From: Nematostella vectensis
Taxonomy: Eukaryota; Cnidaria; Anthozoa; Actiniaria; Edwardsiidae
Direction of reading: 5' to 3'
Assembly: GCF_932526225.1 (NCBI RefSeq)
Contig: NC_064039.1
Coordinates: 9,318,139 to 9,382,138 of the forward strand
DNA: 64,000 bases
A model generated the notes under the pieces. The model did no database searches. It saw nothing but the letters and a program-made list of their open reading frames with translations, and had not been told where the DNA came from. Positions 12,945 through 25,662 of this stretch are shown piece after piece (position 1 is the first letter of the stretch; every line of letters begins with the position of its first letter). Position numbers and translations under genes: made by a program.

Positions 12945-13245
12945 CCGGTTTACTGCCGGTCGATTACGTAACAATCTCCGATTACTTTAAACAGAAAATG
13001 CAAAAAAAAAATAAAAATAAAAATTATAAAAGCAGTGTGTCTATTCAAGCTCCCTGGTCTATTGGAAGTATCTATATATATATATAAAAGTAGTGTGTCT
13101 ATTCAAACTCCCTGGTCTATTGGAAGTATCTATATATATATAAAAGTAGTGTGTCTATTCAAACTCCCTGGCCTATTGGAAGTATCTTTGGCCTGCTGTA
13201 AGATAGCTTCTTGTCAGTTGAGCTTTCCGTGGAAGTAAACTGGAG
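12945..13245. mobile_element. Decayed TTAA-type MITE with three internal 55-bp repeats
   Basis: The left part (CGGTCGATTACGTAACAATC) matches the end of the element at 7527-7779 in reverse orientation, and GGAAGTAAACTGG marks the opposite end. Inside, a unit of about 55 bp containing AGTGTGTCTATTCAA and a short TA run is repeated three times (13035-13185). The internal expansion occurred after or during decay of the element. Confidence 0.65.
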
Positions 13246-14559
13246 GTCGCTCGCGCGTTAAATCAACAGATCACAAACAGAGGGCGTTATCAATTTTAAA
13301 CTTCGCACAGAACAGTCAATGTTTATGCGATTGCTCTAGATTTCTTACCAAAGACGACCCAATATATGGAGAGTGCACACATTTAAAAATTGTATTTGTA
13401 TTAACACACAATAATGAGTAGCACATAAAAAACAAACAACATGTTTTGCACTTATTTGAGACTGGCGCAAAATTGAGCGTTAGCTTTTTGACGACACTAC
13501 CAGAATCAGTTCAATATGTAATTATACAGCCTCTGTGAAAGTTAGAAAAAAATCTGTGGAAGGGAAAAAAAGTTAGATATATATTTAGAATTTCGACCCG
13601 AAAAATTGACGGCGAAGTTCAGTCCGTTCGAAAAGCGTTTATGTTAGCCTTAATTACCCGAGTTTTTGCAAATACAACCGCCAATTGTGTACAATAACTC
13701 ATACCAAATTTGGTTTGGCTATGTTCAATAAAAAGAAAGTTGTTACATTTTGAATAACACTACCTTTTAGAACATTTTTCCGCAAAACTGATAAAAACAC
13801 ATTTTCCCAAATATTTTAACAATCAACCGTGGAATTTTAGAGATATTTGTCAATGATAAAATTCGGTCCTTTAGATAACTTTTTATGATCGACTCGACTA
13901 AATAGAAGCGCTTTGTTGGGGCAGGGGATTTTTTTTAAAGTGAGGGACAATCTCGGGTTGTGTTTTCGTGGTGGCGGGGGCTGTTAATTTCAGACCACAC
14001 AGCGGTATGCAAATCGAGAGCGTGTTGGAAATGCACACATCAGTCAGGGGGGAGCAAAGACGAGGGTCAAGCCTGAACTGTTTACAACACAAAACCATAA
14101 GAGCGCGTGCGTATACTTGATTAAACACCTAGCTAAAGAAGCATTTCTTTTTTGATGGCGCACAGTGGAGCATGCGCAATGCGAGTGACCTACATCGATT
14201 CTTCCACCTCACCTATATTATCACTAGGCTTTGTAATTGAATTTTTCAAGCGAAAACATTTGGTATTTTCTTCTCAAATCGAAATCGCGAGTAAACGGGG
14301 GGGGGGGGTAAAAGAAAAAAAAACAAAGAAACAAGCTATGAAAATGGCTTCAGAAAATTTGGCGCGATATACAGTAAGCACCTGTCCAAAACCTTTATCA
14401 AAAAAAGCAGAAATGCAGTTTTAGCGATAATTCAAGGACAAAAAAGCAGTGCTAGCGTCAACTTATATTAGCTTCTTGAGACAAATGGGGAAATAACAAA
14501 GAAACCGACCAAATTAATCAACAGGACGTGCCCTTTTTTTTGATAGTACTAAATTATTT

Positions 14560-14841
14560 CATATCAAACATATTCCCCACGGATAGTGTCCTTCGTATAC
14601 ATTGCCTTATATGGGCATTGATGCCCATATTTAGAAAAGCTAAAGTTTTCCCGCTCCCTGATCTCCAGAAAACATGGTGAAAAATGCTGATTCCTTTCAA
14701 TTTGAGACTCGAGGAAAAAATGTGTCAAAAAAACTTTATCGCTTGTTTAAATCTTTATCACACAAGTATTGAAAAGCCCTTAGACCCAGGCCTCCAAGAG
14801 ATTGGCCGAGCGAGATTTAAGGTCACCCAAATATTGATATG
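14560..14841. mobile_element. 282-bp non-autonomous element, copy 1
   Basis: About 98% identical by eye to 16552-16833, with the same length. Both begin CATATCAA and end TTGATATG, an 8-bp inverted terminus, so the repeat is better read as a short DNA element than as a pair of LTRs. No clear target-site duplication was seen. Confidence 0.75.
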
Positions 14842-15924
14842 TTTAAATATATATGACAAAAAGCGTCAAAAGAACGCAGTTGATTTATTTATATATGTAT
14901 ATGTGTCTTAAAAGAAAAAGAGCAAATGTAGTTGGGTTATGTATCATATGTATTTTAAAAACAAAGAACAACTACTGGCAAGCTGTAGAAAAACTAGGTG
15001 AGCTGCGTAGGCGCTGTGTTGTTAATTCAGCTTTATAAAATAACGTAGGGTTTCGCGGCTATATTATGAACTCTTCTCTTAAAACAAATGGGGCCCGATA
15101 ACACTTCGAGCGTAAGACATTTGTCAATACTGTATCTATTTCTCGAATTGTGCTCGAAAGACGCGAAAACTAAATGATATTTCTATTAATCCTTCGATTA
15201 TTCATATTGGGGGCCCCCAATTTGATAAAGGCCATAACAATCTCAGGTTTAATCGAAGCGACGTTAAGTTTTCGCGGTGTACACTGTAAAAGATTCTCGA
15301 CCACATACCCTGGTTCGCTCAGTCTCTGAGAAGGGTGAATGTTTCGTGCAGACGGACAACGTCGCCCAGTCAATATGCTTTTCATTACACTTCTGCTCAT
15401 CATCTTTGCTGTTTATTATCCGCCACGACAAAAGGAGTGTTTTCATTGGTCTTTTTTGACGTAATAACGCCATCCTATTTTTTTTTTTAAGTTTAGGCTT
15501 CCTTCAACAAATAATATTTAACAATTATTCGATATGCGTATCAGGATTAGCTAACATCAACCGAGCACATAAAAAAATTATAATAAAAATCTCACGGCGC
15601 ACCAAAAAATGGCCCCTTGAGAGAGTAGTCAAAGTACAAAGAACGACGTTGATTCAACAGAACCGATTTTATAATTATTTTAGTACAGCACTGTAGCTCC
15701 AACGCGTTTCTCCGGCCGTCCAGAATAGCGGGAAAGTGTTCGGGACTGCTCCCATACCTTGACGACGACCATAAACCAGCTGGTAATACCATGATGTCGT
15801 TCAGAAGCCTCACTTTACTCCGATACTATTTCCTAGATAACCTAGAAGTGACCTCCGGTGCTATGTGCGGGAACACCAGGCCATTAAATATCTTCGTGTC
15901 ATTTAAAGATTTTCGTAAGGATGC

Positions 15925-16190
15925 CCGCTGGAGCACTTCAGAAGGAGCGCCCTAGAGGAGCCGCGATGAGGCGGGAGGCCATCACTAAAGAGGAGGCCTC
16001 CAGCAGCAGAAGCTTCTGGCCGAAACAGCAGTCTGCTTAACAACACACGGCGGGAGTCCCCAAGACGGTGCTTCAACTACGGCCAGCCAGGGCACTTCGT
16101 CAAGGGGTGTACAGAACACCCCAGACCCAGACAAAGGCATGCCAAGAAGGAATCGTCGGTAAACAACTCAACTTTGCGATTGTCAGCCTG
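15925..16190 (+). pseudogene. Retroelement gag-like relic with a damaged CCHC knuckle
   Basis: A GC-richer stretch than its surroundings encodes, around 16055-16110, one zinc-knuckle-like motif of the gag nucleocapsid type. The usual spacing CX2CX4HX4C is kept, but the second Cys is replaced by Tyr. The surrounding reading frame is broken by stop codons and no protease, reverse transcriptase or integrase was found. It is a dead fragment of an LTR-type retroelement. The GC-rich sequence at about 16395-16550, interrupted by the 282-bp element, may belong to the same relic. Confidence 0.6.
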
Positions 16191-16205
16191 ACCGTAGGGG
16201 AATGA

Positions 16206-16381
16206 GGAATCTATGATGGGGCGTAGCCAGGGGGTGGCCTAGGGGGCCCGCCCCCCCCCCCCCCCCTTTTAGCAGCCAAAAATACAGTAATTGTATGAGA
16301 CATTATCTAAAATACAGGAGAAAATGCCTTAAAAGTCCCTTTTGGGCCCCTTCCTTTTAAAAATCCTGGCTACGCCGCTGT
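16206..16381. mobile_element. MITE, family A
   Basis: Begins GGGGCGTAGCCAGG and ends CCTGGCTACGCCGC, with a homopolymer-C tract and the core ATTATCTAAAATACAG. It is the reverse orientation of copies at 30596-30747 and 1-118. Confidence 0.8.
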
Positions 16382-16551
16382 ATGACCTTGTGTTACCGGA
16401 CGCAGGATGACGACTCGTCGGGAAAACCCACAGACAAGGCAAGAAGCAGTCCTCGTCACCAGTCTCCTGGGCGCTGGCTCCATGGGGTCCTTTGTCTCAC
16501 AGCGGTTCTACAGGGAGCACCTGGAGCAGGAGCCTGGGACCCAGGGAAGGA

Positions 16552-16833
16552 CATATCAAACATATTCCCCACGGATAGTGTCCTTCGTATGCATTGCCTT
16601 ATATGGACATTGATGCCCATATTTAGAAGAGCTAAAGTTTTCCCGCTCCCTGATCTCCAGAAAACATGGTGAAAAATGCTGATTCCTTTCAATTTGAGAC
16701 TCGAGGCAAAAATGTGTCAAAAAAACTTTATCGCTTGGTCAAATCTTTATCACACAAGTATTGAAAAGCCCTTAGACCCAGGCCTCCAAGAGATTGGCCG
16801 AGCGAGATTTAAGGTCACCCAAATATTGATATG
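16552..16833. mobile_element. 282-bp non-autonomous element, copy 2
   Basis: Near-identical to 14560-14841 (a handful of substitutions). It lies within GC-rich DNA that may be part of the gag-like relic, so it probably inserted after the retroelement died. Confidence 0.75.
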
Positions 16834-16897
16834 GGCTGTTCGGTGGATCTTCGAGGAGCAAACGCCTGAATGTCCCCTACATAGGTTTTGTCGTGGT

Positions 16898-17226
16898 CGA
16901 ACAGGCCCAAACCCCCTCCCCCCCACCCACGCACACACACACACACACACACAACGACCGAAGGTCCACTTTTGGTTCTCAATAGACGTGCTATTTGTAG
17001 ACAAAACTAAAAATGGTAAGCTAGATCACTCTGGTATGTAGTCAAATCTGACAATAAACGTCCCCGTGGAGATACTGCAAGGGCACAAAGAAAAGCCCTC
17101 TTTGTTCTTTCGGGGGTAGTCAGATTTTTATCAGAGAACTCCCCTCCCCCCGGAAAAATAAGGTACACTTTCGTATTCCGCATCCCCCCCCCCCCCCCCC
17201 ATAAAAATCCTGGGTGCGGGCCTGTC
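16898..17226. mobile_element. MITE, family B
   Basis: Shares the core GGTCCACTTTTGGTT..GACGTGCTATTTGTAGACAAAAC and AGATCACTCTGGTATGTAG with 24955-25276 and, more diverged, 32330-32640. It carries C-homopolymer and (CA)n tracts and ends CCTGGGTGCGGGCCTG. Confidence 0.75.
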
Positions 17227-18969
17227 TAAGTGGAGTTCATTGGAGCGACAGTGAAGGACTGCGGCGTCCTGGTGCAGAAGATTCTTTATTGTTTTTATTA
17301 AAATGAATTAACCGCCCCAGGTGTCCCAGCAAATGCAAATTTGATATTCCACCAAATATACATGATCTACATAATCTTGTTCCGTGCTTGTAGGCTTGAC
17401 GGATAACATATAATATTGCTTCAAACACTGTTTGGTCATTTTCCCTTCACAAGCAATTTAGTTAAAGGGTGGATTATCGAAGGAATTATCGACCGATTTT
17501 AAATGGCGGGTTTTAGTATGGGATCGAAAGAGGCTATGGTCCCATGCTAACGATTGTAGATAAACATAAAAATAGCGGTTAAACAGGGCTTCATCACACT
17601 GTTTACGATTGTAAAACTTCATGCCCCTGTCTTTTTTTTTCTTTTTTTTTCCTCTTGGCGATGAGCAGTTTACCTGATATTGGGGTACTAGCTGAGTCAT
17701 TCACCCGAGCCTCGCCCAAGTCCCAAAATATTGATGGAGCTTTTCTTTTGGGTGTTTTTCTTTTTCTTTATAAATAAATGCTAAATGGCGAGCCTAAGCG
17801 ATAGAATTGTGAAAATTGGCCGTTAGTATTTGGTGGTTCATTTCTGTAAAGCTCAAGCAATTAATCCATCTGCTCTTCCCTTTTCTATTATAGCTTAGCA
17901 GTATCCTATTTGACGAAGAAATTCTCAACTTTTGAGAAAAATCAACCAAAATTTAAGCCGAGGCCGTCATATTCCTTCCCGCCATTCTTTTTAGACAAAT
18001 ACACAGTCTCGCTTTCATACCTAATTTAGGCATCAGTCTGCGCTCGGTCAAGCAAAGCGAAATATGCTATTGAGAACTAGAATTCGACAAGCGCGAGTTT
18101 GCTTTCTTGTTTTCTTTGTTTTTCGTAAAGTTTTAACCAGTCAACCCTAACTCAATAGCAAGATTCGATATGTCATGTGAAAACTGGGGCGAGTGCATGG
18201 TAAGTAAAGAGAGGACTAGGACGAGTGCATGGAGACGAGGCTCTCTGGTCAACAGTAAAATCTTGATGGCTAAAGTGCCTTAGTTGGAAACCGTTTTGAG
18301 CACGAGAGGCGTGACTTCTCGTGGGCCTTTTAAAAACGCAAAATCGCTAATTCAGTATTAATAGCTGAGCCATTCACCCGAGAGCCTCGACTTCATGCGC
18401 TTGCCCTAGTCCACTCTTTACTTGTAGAATCTGGGCTTCCCACGTCAAAAATATTGCTGGAGCTATTCTTTTGTGTTTATTTTAATTTTAATTTGTAAAA
18501 AAAAATGCTAAAGGAAGATTGACGTAGTCCCTTTAAGTTTCTCAACTTTTCTTATGAGCCTCATAAACGGTCAACCTCACAAATGTTCTAAGTGTGGACA
18601 TATTTGGTAAAAACACTCTTTTCCGTTATAAAATAAGGACAATGACACGTCCATTTAGGCATCGATACGTTATTTCTGAATTGGCGATGCGGTCCTCTGG
18701 CGGTCATACGATCCCCAGTTCGTGCTCACGGATACGGCTGGTGACCGACATTACAGCAGCTCGTAATGGTTCGCTTTCCACGACCGTGACAATGGATTGC
18801 TGATTAAGTCGACACAAGGCTCGTATCTTTGTTCCCTGATTGTTCTAGCATCAAGCGTTAGCTGTTTAAAATGTTTATCTCTCACTGTTGTGCTCGTGGT
18901 TTGCTTATCATTTTCCATCCACCTTAATAATTGCAAACTTTTTGGCCACTTTCCCCATCTCCCTACTCC

Positions 18970-19694
18970 CCAGAGTATGGCAAACTTTGCCTAGCTTACT
19001 CCTTATAGTATCACAAACTTTGCCAACCCTACTCCCCAAAGTACGGTAAACTTTGCTTACCCTACTCCCCATAGTATGGCAAACTTTACCTCCACTACTC
19101 CCCTTAGTATGGCAAACTTTGCTTACCCTACTCCTCATAGTATGGCAAACTTTACCTACCCTACTCCCCTTAGTATGACAAACTTTGCCCACCCTACGTC
19201 CCATAGTATGGCAAACTTTACCAACCCTACTCCCCAAAGTACGGTAAACTTTGCTTACCCTACTCCCCATAGTATGGCAAACTTTACCTCCACTACTCCC
19301 CTTAGTATGGCAAACTTTGCTTACCCTACTCCTCATAGTATGGCAAACTTTACCTACCCTACTTCCCTTAGTATGGCAAACTTTGCCCACCCTACGTCCC
19401 ATAGTATGGCAAACTTTACCTACCCTACTTAGTATGGCAAACTTTGCTTACCCTACTCCCCATAGTATGGCAAACTTTACCTACTCTACTCCCCTTAGTA
19501 TGGCAAACTTTGCCCACCCTACTACCCATAGTATGGCAAACATTACCTACCCTACTCCCCTTAGTATGGCAAACTTTGCGCACCCTACTCCCCATAGTAT
19601 GGCAAACTTTGCCCACCCTGCTCCCCATAGTGTGGCAAACTTTTCCCATCCTACTCCCCATAGCATGACAAACTTTGCCCACCCTACTCCCCAT
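18970..19694. repeat. 33-bp tandem array overlapping the stop codon of the first K2P gene
   Basis: About 21-22 units of 33 bp. On the minus strand the unit reads TATGGGGAGTAGGGTGGGC followed by AAAGTTTGCCATAC. The unit nearest the gene contains the last codons and stop of the K2P coding sequence (VYGE-stop), and AAAAGGCTACCAGTC just inside the exon resembles the other half of the unit. Because 33 is divisible by 3, long open frames appear on both strands; they are not genes. Confidence 0.95.
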
Positions 19695-22600
19695 AGACTG
19701 GTAGCCTTTTCTTATCACACTCGTCCCCCTGGTCTTTGATGATCTGAAACCCGTCAATCGACTTTTCTTCGAATGCATTTCTGACAGAAAGCAGAACGCT
19801 GGAGACGAGAGCGAGGCCGATGGTGAAATAGATGATGCTCATGATGGTGAAGATAACCACGTGGGCTGGATACGACTCGGGGTCTTTATCAGGGGAGGGG
19901 TGGAGTGGCACAAAGTCGCCAAACCCTATGGTTGTCAAGGTGATGAAGCCAAAGTAGATTCCATTGAAGAATGACCAGCCCTCGAGGTAATGTGCAAAGG
20001 TGGCAATGATCAAGATCATGATCATGCTGATACAGGAAGTGACCAGAGCGCACTTGAGCCCGACGCGGGAAGGCTGTGTACGGGAGAATCGGTCGTACAG
20101 ATAGCGGATGCTCGCACAGATCATATTATTGACGCCTTGAGCCAGCGTAGAGAGGAGAAGCCAGGTCAGTGGTATTCCCACCAGAGCGTAGAAAATGCAG
20201 AAAACTCGTCCCGAGATTGTGCACGGGGTCACGTGACCATACCCTGGCGATAGGAACAGAAAGACGATTACGACAACCCCATCAATATCACAGGTGCGTG
20301 GTTGGGGGATGCGCATGGTCGGGGGACGCGCGTTGTTGGGGGACGCGCCCAAAATAAGGTAATTTTCCAAAGGGCGGACGCCAACCGGAAGTTTGATATT
20401 TTCATTCTTTGCAAATTCTTTGCAACCTAATGAAAGAAGACGTATCTATTCCATCAACCGGATTTACATATGGAGTTGCTAGCATTGCGGTAGCGTTAAA
20501 CACAAAAATACTCACTTCCGGTTGTCGGTTGTCGTCCATAAAGGTATTTGCTTTTAAGTTTCGTAATATTTCAGAGACATAGACATTGCCACTTTTGTGG
20601 GTGTCTGATGCACTGTTAAATGCGTAAATAGTAGAGGAACCCAGAAAGATAATGGGCTTATTTAGAAAAGAAAATGCTTTTACAGCAGGCATCGAGTCGA
20701 TTACTGCTAACTTGATTGTTCTCAGATTAGGATAAATGTTTTTTAGCTATTTTGTTGATCAAGCTGTTTGCAAATTGAGTGAAATAAAAACATTTAGTAC
20801 TTCGTGTGAATGATTTATCTATGAAAATAAGGTTTATATGTAGAAAAAGCAATTGGCTATCTGTATTTTAGTCTATAGATAGATTAAAAGCGTGACAAAA
20901 ACATTGCCCTTTTTTAATGACAGCAAAGTAAGTTTCGGCAATAAAGTGTAAGCTTTCACCTTCCCACGCATCTAAAATATAGGGAACGATCTATTTGAAT
21001 CCAATTTTCATCAGTTATGCAGAGTTTACTAGCATTATTTCAACCTTTAAGTGTGTTTGTATGATATCCTTAAACATAACCCAATACTTTGGTAAAAATA
21101 ACTCTCCTAATATTTACATATACTTTACGAAATCCTGCTTTCAAGCATGTTTATTAATATGAATTTAGAATTAATAGTAAAGAAATTCCCAAATAAGTTG
21201 AACATATCAATCAACTAAACAAACTCAAAAGTGTGCAGCGTTAAAATGGGAAACACCTAGTCTTTAACTCTCTCTTCTTCATTTCAATGTCTCACTGATA
21301 GCGGGAAGACAGGATATTCTTTTAACCCGTGCATTAAGTGACCGATATATCCTCCAGCAATATTAATTCCATGACCTTTCGGCATGTGTGGCCTTTCTGT
21401 GATGTTGAGTGGGCCTCTAACAAACCGAGAATTTTAAAATAATGATATATTCAAACATACGCCTGGAAAAATATCACACGGAGATTTGGCCCGTGTATAA
21501 GTACAGGTGTTCGATTTACGATCACGTAGTGAAAGAAATTAGCAAAATTAAAAGCGATAAAAAGCTTGATTTTGATTCTACCGAGAAGACTAGAAAAATA
21601 TGGTTTGCTATTTTTCTGTAGAAGCGATCAAGAGATCTTGTGGATAATCTCTTGATTATCTCTTATCGATTTTTCTTATTGTTTTTTTTTTCATCTTTCT
21701 ACCTGTTTCCTTTCCCATGGGACTGAAACAAATAGCGTTTAATACAAGGCTGGCTACCGACTTAATGATTGATTTATTGTTTTTAAATCGTTGCACCAAG
21801 AAAAATGAACAATAACCAATTAATTCCTTCCCGTTTTTGTTTATGTACAGAGTTTGGTTCCTGACAGCTCAGTTTATGTATGGTCCGAAAATTTGAGTTG
21901 AATATTTCTTGCTTATCTCCGCAATTTACAAACTGGCTTCTTGAAAAAAAAAACATCTAACGATTTCTATACCACAGCTATCCCCATTTCTATCCCATAG
22001 CTCATAGTAGTATTTCAACTTTTTATAAACACTTGACGATTTGCAATTTCCCATTTCCACATTTCCATTTTTCCTAAATGAGTTTTCATTTTCATTCTTT
22101 GCGTGGGGTTGATTAACTCTGCCTGGACGACTAAATTGGCTTCAGGATCAGGTGTTAGAACGAGTAAAATCAATTATAGACTACGCATTGCTCAAATAAT
22201 CCGATATTGTTTTTGGCTTTTAGAGCACCCACTACGCAGGCTACTTGTATTATATAATTTCTCAGAATTTTTTTCATCTAATAACTTCATGTGGATAGGG
22301 AGGCGTTGAATAGATGTGCCTATTCAATTCGAAGAAAAATTATTTCTCCCCCCTCTTGATCGCTACAACAGTGGAACAAACCTTTTTACTGAATATCTTA
22401 TTGTTTTTGCCGTAAGATTATCAGGACATCTATGGCATAGACAAATCCTTTCCACAATGTCAGGCATCAAGCTTATTTTAGTGCTTTTCAAAGATATGGC
22501 TTTTTTTTATATGCGAGCGACAACTTTTTTAAGAGGGATTTGTGAAATTGGAATCCTTCAATTTAAACCTTGAAGAAATCCCCTTAGGAGCAAACACCGA

Positions 22601-23224
22601 ACAAAGCACGCGATTCAGGTTTCCGAACCCGCGCATATATAACGAGTACATTAATCTCTCCTTTTATAGTTTTTTTCCAACAGTATTTTTTAATTGAGGA
22701 AACACCGACGCTACAAAGCGTTAAGTGAACACCCAGAATATTTATGGTCACTTAATTAATTACGGTTTAGATAAAGAAATGTCTAAAACTAATGAATGTC
22801 ATAAACGTTTTATTTCTATTTATTTGAGTGTCAAAAGATTGACTTTGGTAAATAAATAATTGTCTAGCGCAAATCTCGCAATTTTTTTGTTTGGAAGAGG
22901 GTTTGAACTTTTATAACTCTCACCTATTGTTGTAACTACTGTTCCAGCGAAGAACAAAGAGCCAAGTAAACTCCAACGACGACTCCACTCTCTGCTGAAA
23001 CCGTGGTCAACAATCTCCTCGATCCTCTCGAGAAAAACTTTCATGTCTTCGTCGCTGATGTTATATCTCTGCTGGAACTTTAATCTGGCAAACGACATCG
23101 CCCTTCTCTCCGCCATCTCATTTTTGGCTTCCAACGCTTGAAAAATTACAGCTCCTAGAAAAATGTATGATAAAAAGAGTGCCATTTGAACACAAAGATT
23201 TTTAGAGCTCTCTGTGAACCACAT
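19684..23224 (-). CDS. Two-pore-domain potassium channel (K2P), copy A
   Basis: Two exons, 23224-22924 and 20243-19684 (TAG), give 286 residues. TM1 is at about 11-31, followed by an extracellular cap helix with an N-glycosylation sequon (NIS). Pore 1 has TTIGYG at 98-103; TM2 and TM3 follow; pore 2 has TTIGFGD at 204-210, then TM4 and a short cytosolic tail ending near 286. The 2.7-kb intron splits the glycine codon of the first filter (phase 1, GTGAGA donor), an intron position known to be common in K2P genes. ATG at 23224 is the first in-frame Met; an earlier apparent start is TTG. The dimeric channel would pass background K+ current at the plasma membrane. Subfamily (TWIK/TREK/TASK) not resolved. 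The stop codon lies inside a 33-bp tandem array. Confidence 0.93.
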
Positions 23225-24954
23225 CACTGTCAAGTCAATGCTCCTTGAACTCAATCTATTTCGGGACTACTTTCTGGCAGTAATGAAAGTGCGTCGTGGT
23301 AACTGAACCACATATCCGCTATGCTATGAAACGCGTCCTTATTAAATGCCTGTTTTGTACTATTCAGGCTTGATTGGTAGTGTGAGTGAGATGATGGAGT
23401 AAGCGTGCAATACACTGCTTCTCTAAGACACGCGTCGAGGATGATTGCGCTTGTGGCGCCAAATGTCACCCAGATCCCGACCGCGTGGGCAGGCCAGAAG
23501 GCCGGATGCAACAAGTACGCATGCGCCAATTGCATACACGCCGTGAAACTTCTACCAACGTTTTGCTAAACCGTGTGCGTATGTGGTTCTTATGGATGAT
23601 ATAGTATAATATAATTCAATTCTCCCGCAAGGATAAGGAGTCATTGTGCCTTGTTTTGGTTTATAGCGTTTGACGCTTTAGATGTTTATTTTGCTTAAGT
23701 GCTTTGCGTCATTTTTAATTTCTGCACAACTGTTCAACATTCAGTGAATATCGATGGTTTCAACTTTACACGTTTCGTTCTAAAAAGATCATGGAGGATT
23801 TGGCAAAAAAGGATGGCGTGTTTTTTCAGACAAACAGAACGATCTTGTTTCCCATCTATAATTTTCACATTTTTTCCCTGAATAAAACAATAGAAATTGT
23901 TTTATGCCCAAAAGGTATACGTTTTAGCTTTGATATAACTATTTTCTTGGGTGGGAATTGGATATTGAATATCAGTTTCTGAAACTGAAGTTTTCTACTT
24001 TTTTTAATTGCTACAGAGAATCGCCGAAAAGCCGTGTTTTCATTTCATTGGTACTCCTGTTTCATTAAACCTGGTTCCGTGCCCTAAAGGGAAAAACCTG
24101 CTATTGGTCGCTAAGTCCAATTATTTCTTTTAAGTCACTTTTTCGGTTTTTAATGTAAAAATGCTTTTCGATCAACCTGTTTACCCTTTTTCGCCTTCAA
24201 CAAGTTAACAAGGAAAGTACTGAAGGGGCTTTGAATGCCCACATATATACTGATGTTCATCTGTCAAACAATGACAGAGTTCTTATCTTATCATTCCTTT
24301 TGCGAAATCAAGTTCTAGACGCTAAGACGCGCTTTTTAAATATAGTCCTCACTTTATGCTTAGCATAATTATATCTAATGGACAGGTAGATATTGTATTT
24401 CTAATTGCGGTGAAAATAATTTTTTTAGACCTAAGTAAAACTTGAAAAAAGCGCAAACAATGTTATGTCTTGGTTAAGGATAGACCCCTCAAAAATGTTA
24501 TCAAAACAATGCATAAAAATTGGAAACATTAGTTATTATGCTAAAGAGATTATTTTTCTCCGTTTTTTAATCATATTATTTTTATTCCAAATCTTGAAAT
24601 ATGGAAAACAGAAACATAGGGAAATGGAAATAAAAAAAGCCTAATAACTGAATAAAATTATTATCCACTTTTAAACTTTGAAATTATTTTGAGATAAATA
24701 TTATCTCGTCGCCTTATGTTTAAAAGCGAAACGTTGACGCAGCGATTGATTGTTTACGACCCGCCTCCCCCAACCCCCCCCCCCCAAAAAAAAATGTGCT
24801 TTTTGATATTGATAACGCGTTAGAATAGTGATGAATTTCAACGATTAGATGATAGCAAACATATGCCAACGACAGGCTGCTGACCATCGATGAAGAATGA
24901 TAAAGTATAAATCATATACTATTTCCCATTTCTTTTTCTAGAATTTGCCATATC

Positions 24955-24992
24955 AGGCCCGTAACCAGGGGGTTGCAGGGCGAACGCACCCC

Positions 24993-25023
<31 letters not shown>

Positions 25024-25276
25024 ACACAACGGCCAAAGGTCCACTTTCGGTTGTCAATAGACGTGCTATTATTTGTAGACAAAACTATTAAGCATCAGCT
25101 AGATCACTCTGGTATGTAGCCAACTCCGACAATAAACTGATAAACGTCCCATGGAGATATTGCAATGCAAAGATATGGTCAGATTTTTATCAAAGAAATC
25201 CTTCCCCCCCCCCCCCCCGGAAATATATACCTTTTCGGATTTCACACCCCCAAAGAAAAATCCTGGATACGGACCT
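24955..25276. mobile_element. MITE, family B, most complete copy
   Basis: Ends CAGGCCCGTAACCAGG and CCTGGATACGGACCTG are imperfect inverted repeats. CATAT occurs directly at both flanks. The interior shares the conserved core GACGTGCTATTATTTGTAGAC and C-runs with the copy at 16898-17226. Confidence 0.8.
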
Positions 25277-25455
25277 GCATATGCCGAGTTCCGGTTTCCA
25301 GGGTACAAGGCGAAAAAATTGCCTAAAGATACTACTTTGGCACCTATACTAAGAAGAAGCCTGCGGCCATACTCAAAAAGTTCCCATTTTCCCAGGCCCC
25401 GGAATATGGGTCAATCAATGGCCAAGGTAATCATTTTACAATCCAGAGTGATGCC

Positions 25456-25662
25456 ACACAGGGGCGAATCTAGTGGTTGGCCGAGCCAGGCCCCTACCCC
25501 CCCCCCCCCCCCTATTTTCAGATTTTTGGCTTAAATATCAAAAAATATTAGGAAATCTACGGCAGAACAATTAAATCTCCCCTCCCCTTATTTTAAAACC
25601 CTTGCTTTGCTCTCCCCCCCCCCCCACCCCTTTTTGGAAATTCTGGATCCGCCCTTGACACA
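25456..25662. mobile_element. Small element with CAGGGGCG-type ends
   Basis: Starts CAGGGGCGAATCTAG and ends CTGGATCCGCCCTTG. It contains two poly-C tracts and the short repeat TTTTTGG. Termini resemble those of families A and B, but the interior is different. Confidence 0.6.

Larger units (their letters stand above)
12237..18969. other. Gene-poor interval between GPCR and first K2P
   Basis: No gene could be supported. It contains a decayed TTAA-type MITE with internal triplication (12945-13245), a 282-bp element in two copies (14560-14841, 16552-16833), a gag-like relic (15925-16190), family A and B MITEs (16206-16381, 16898-17226), and two diverged copies of a segment starting AGCTGAG(T/C)CATTCACCCGAG (about 17690-17790 and 18360-18510). 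Open frames here lack domain signatures. Confidence 0.6.

Noticed and set aside
14560-16833. An LTR retrotransposon with 282-bp LTRs
   Set aside because: No primer-binding site, polypurine tract, TG..CA termini or pol genes; repeat termini are inverted (CATATCAA/TTGATATG) and interiors look unrelated.
18970-19739. Evenly spaced repeats resembling a CRISPR array, with long open frames on both strands
   Set aside because: Units are contiguous 33-mers without unique spacers, in a eukaryotic setting. The open frames arise because the unit length is a multiple of 3.
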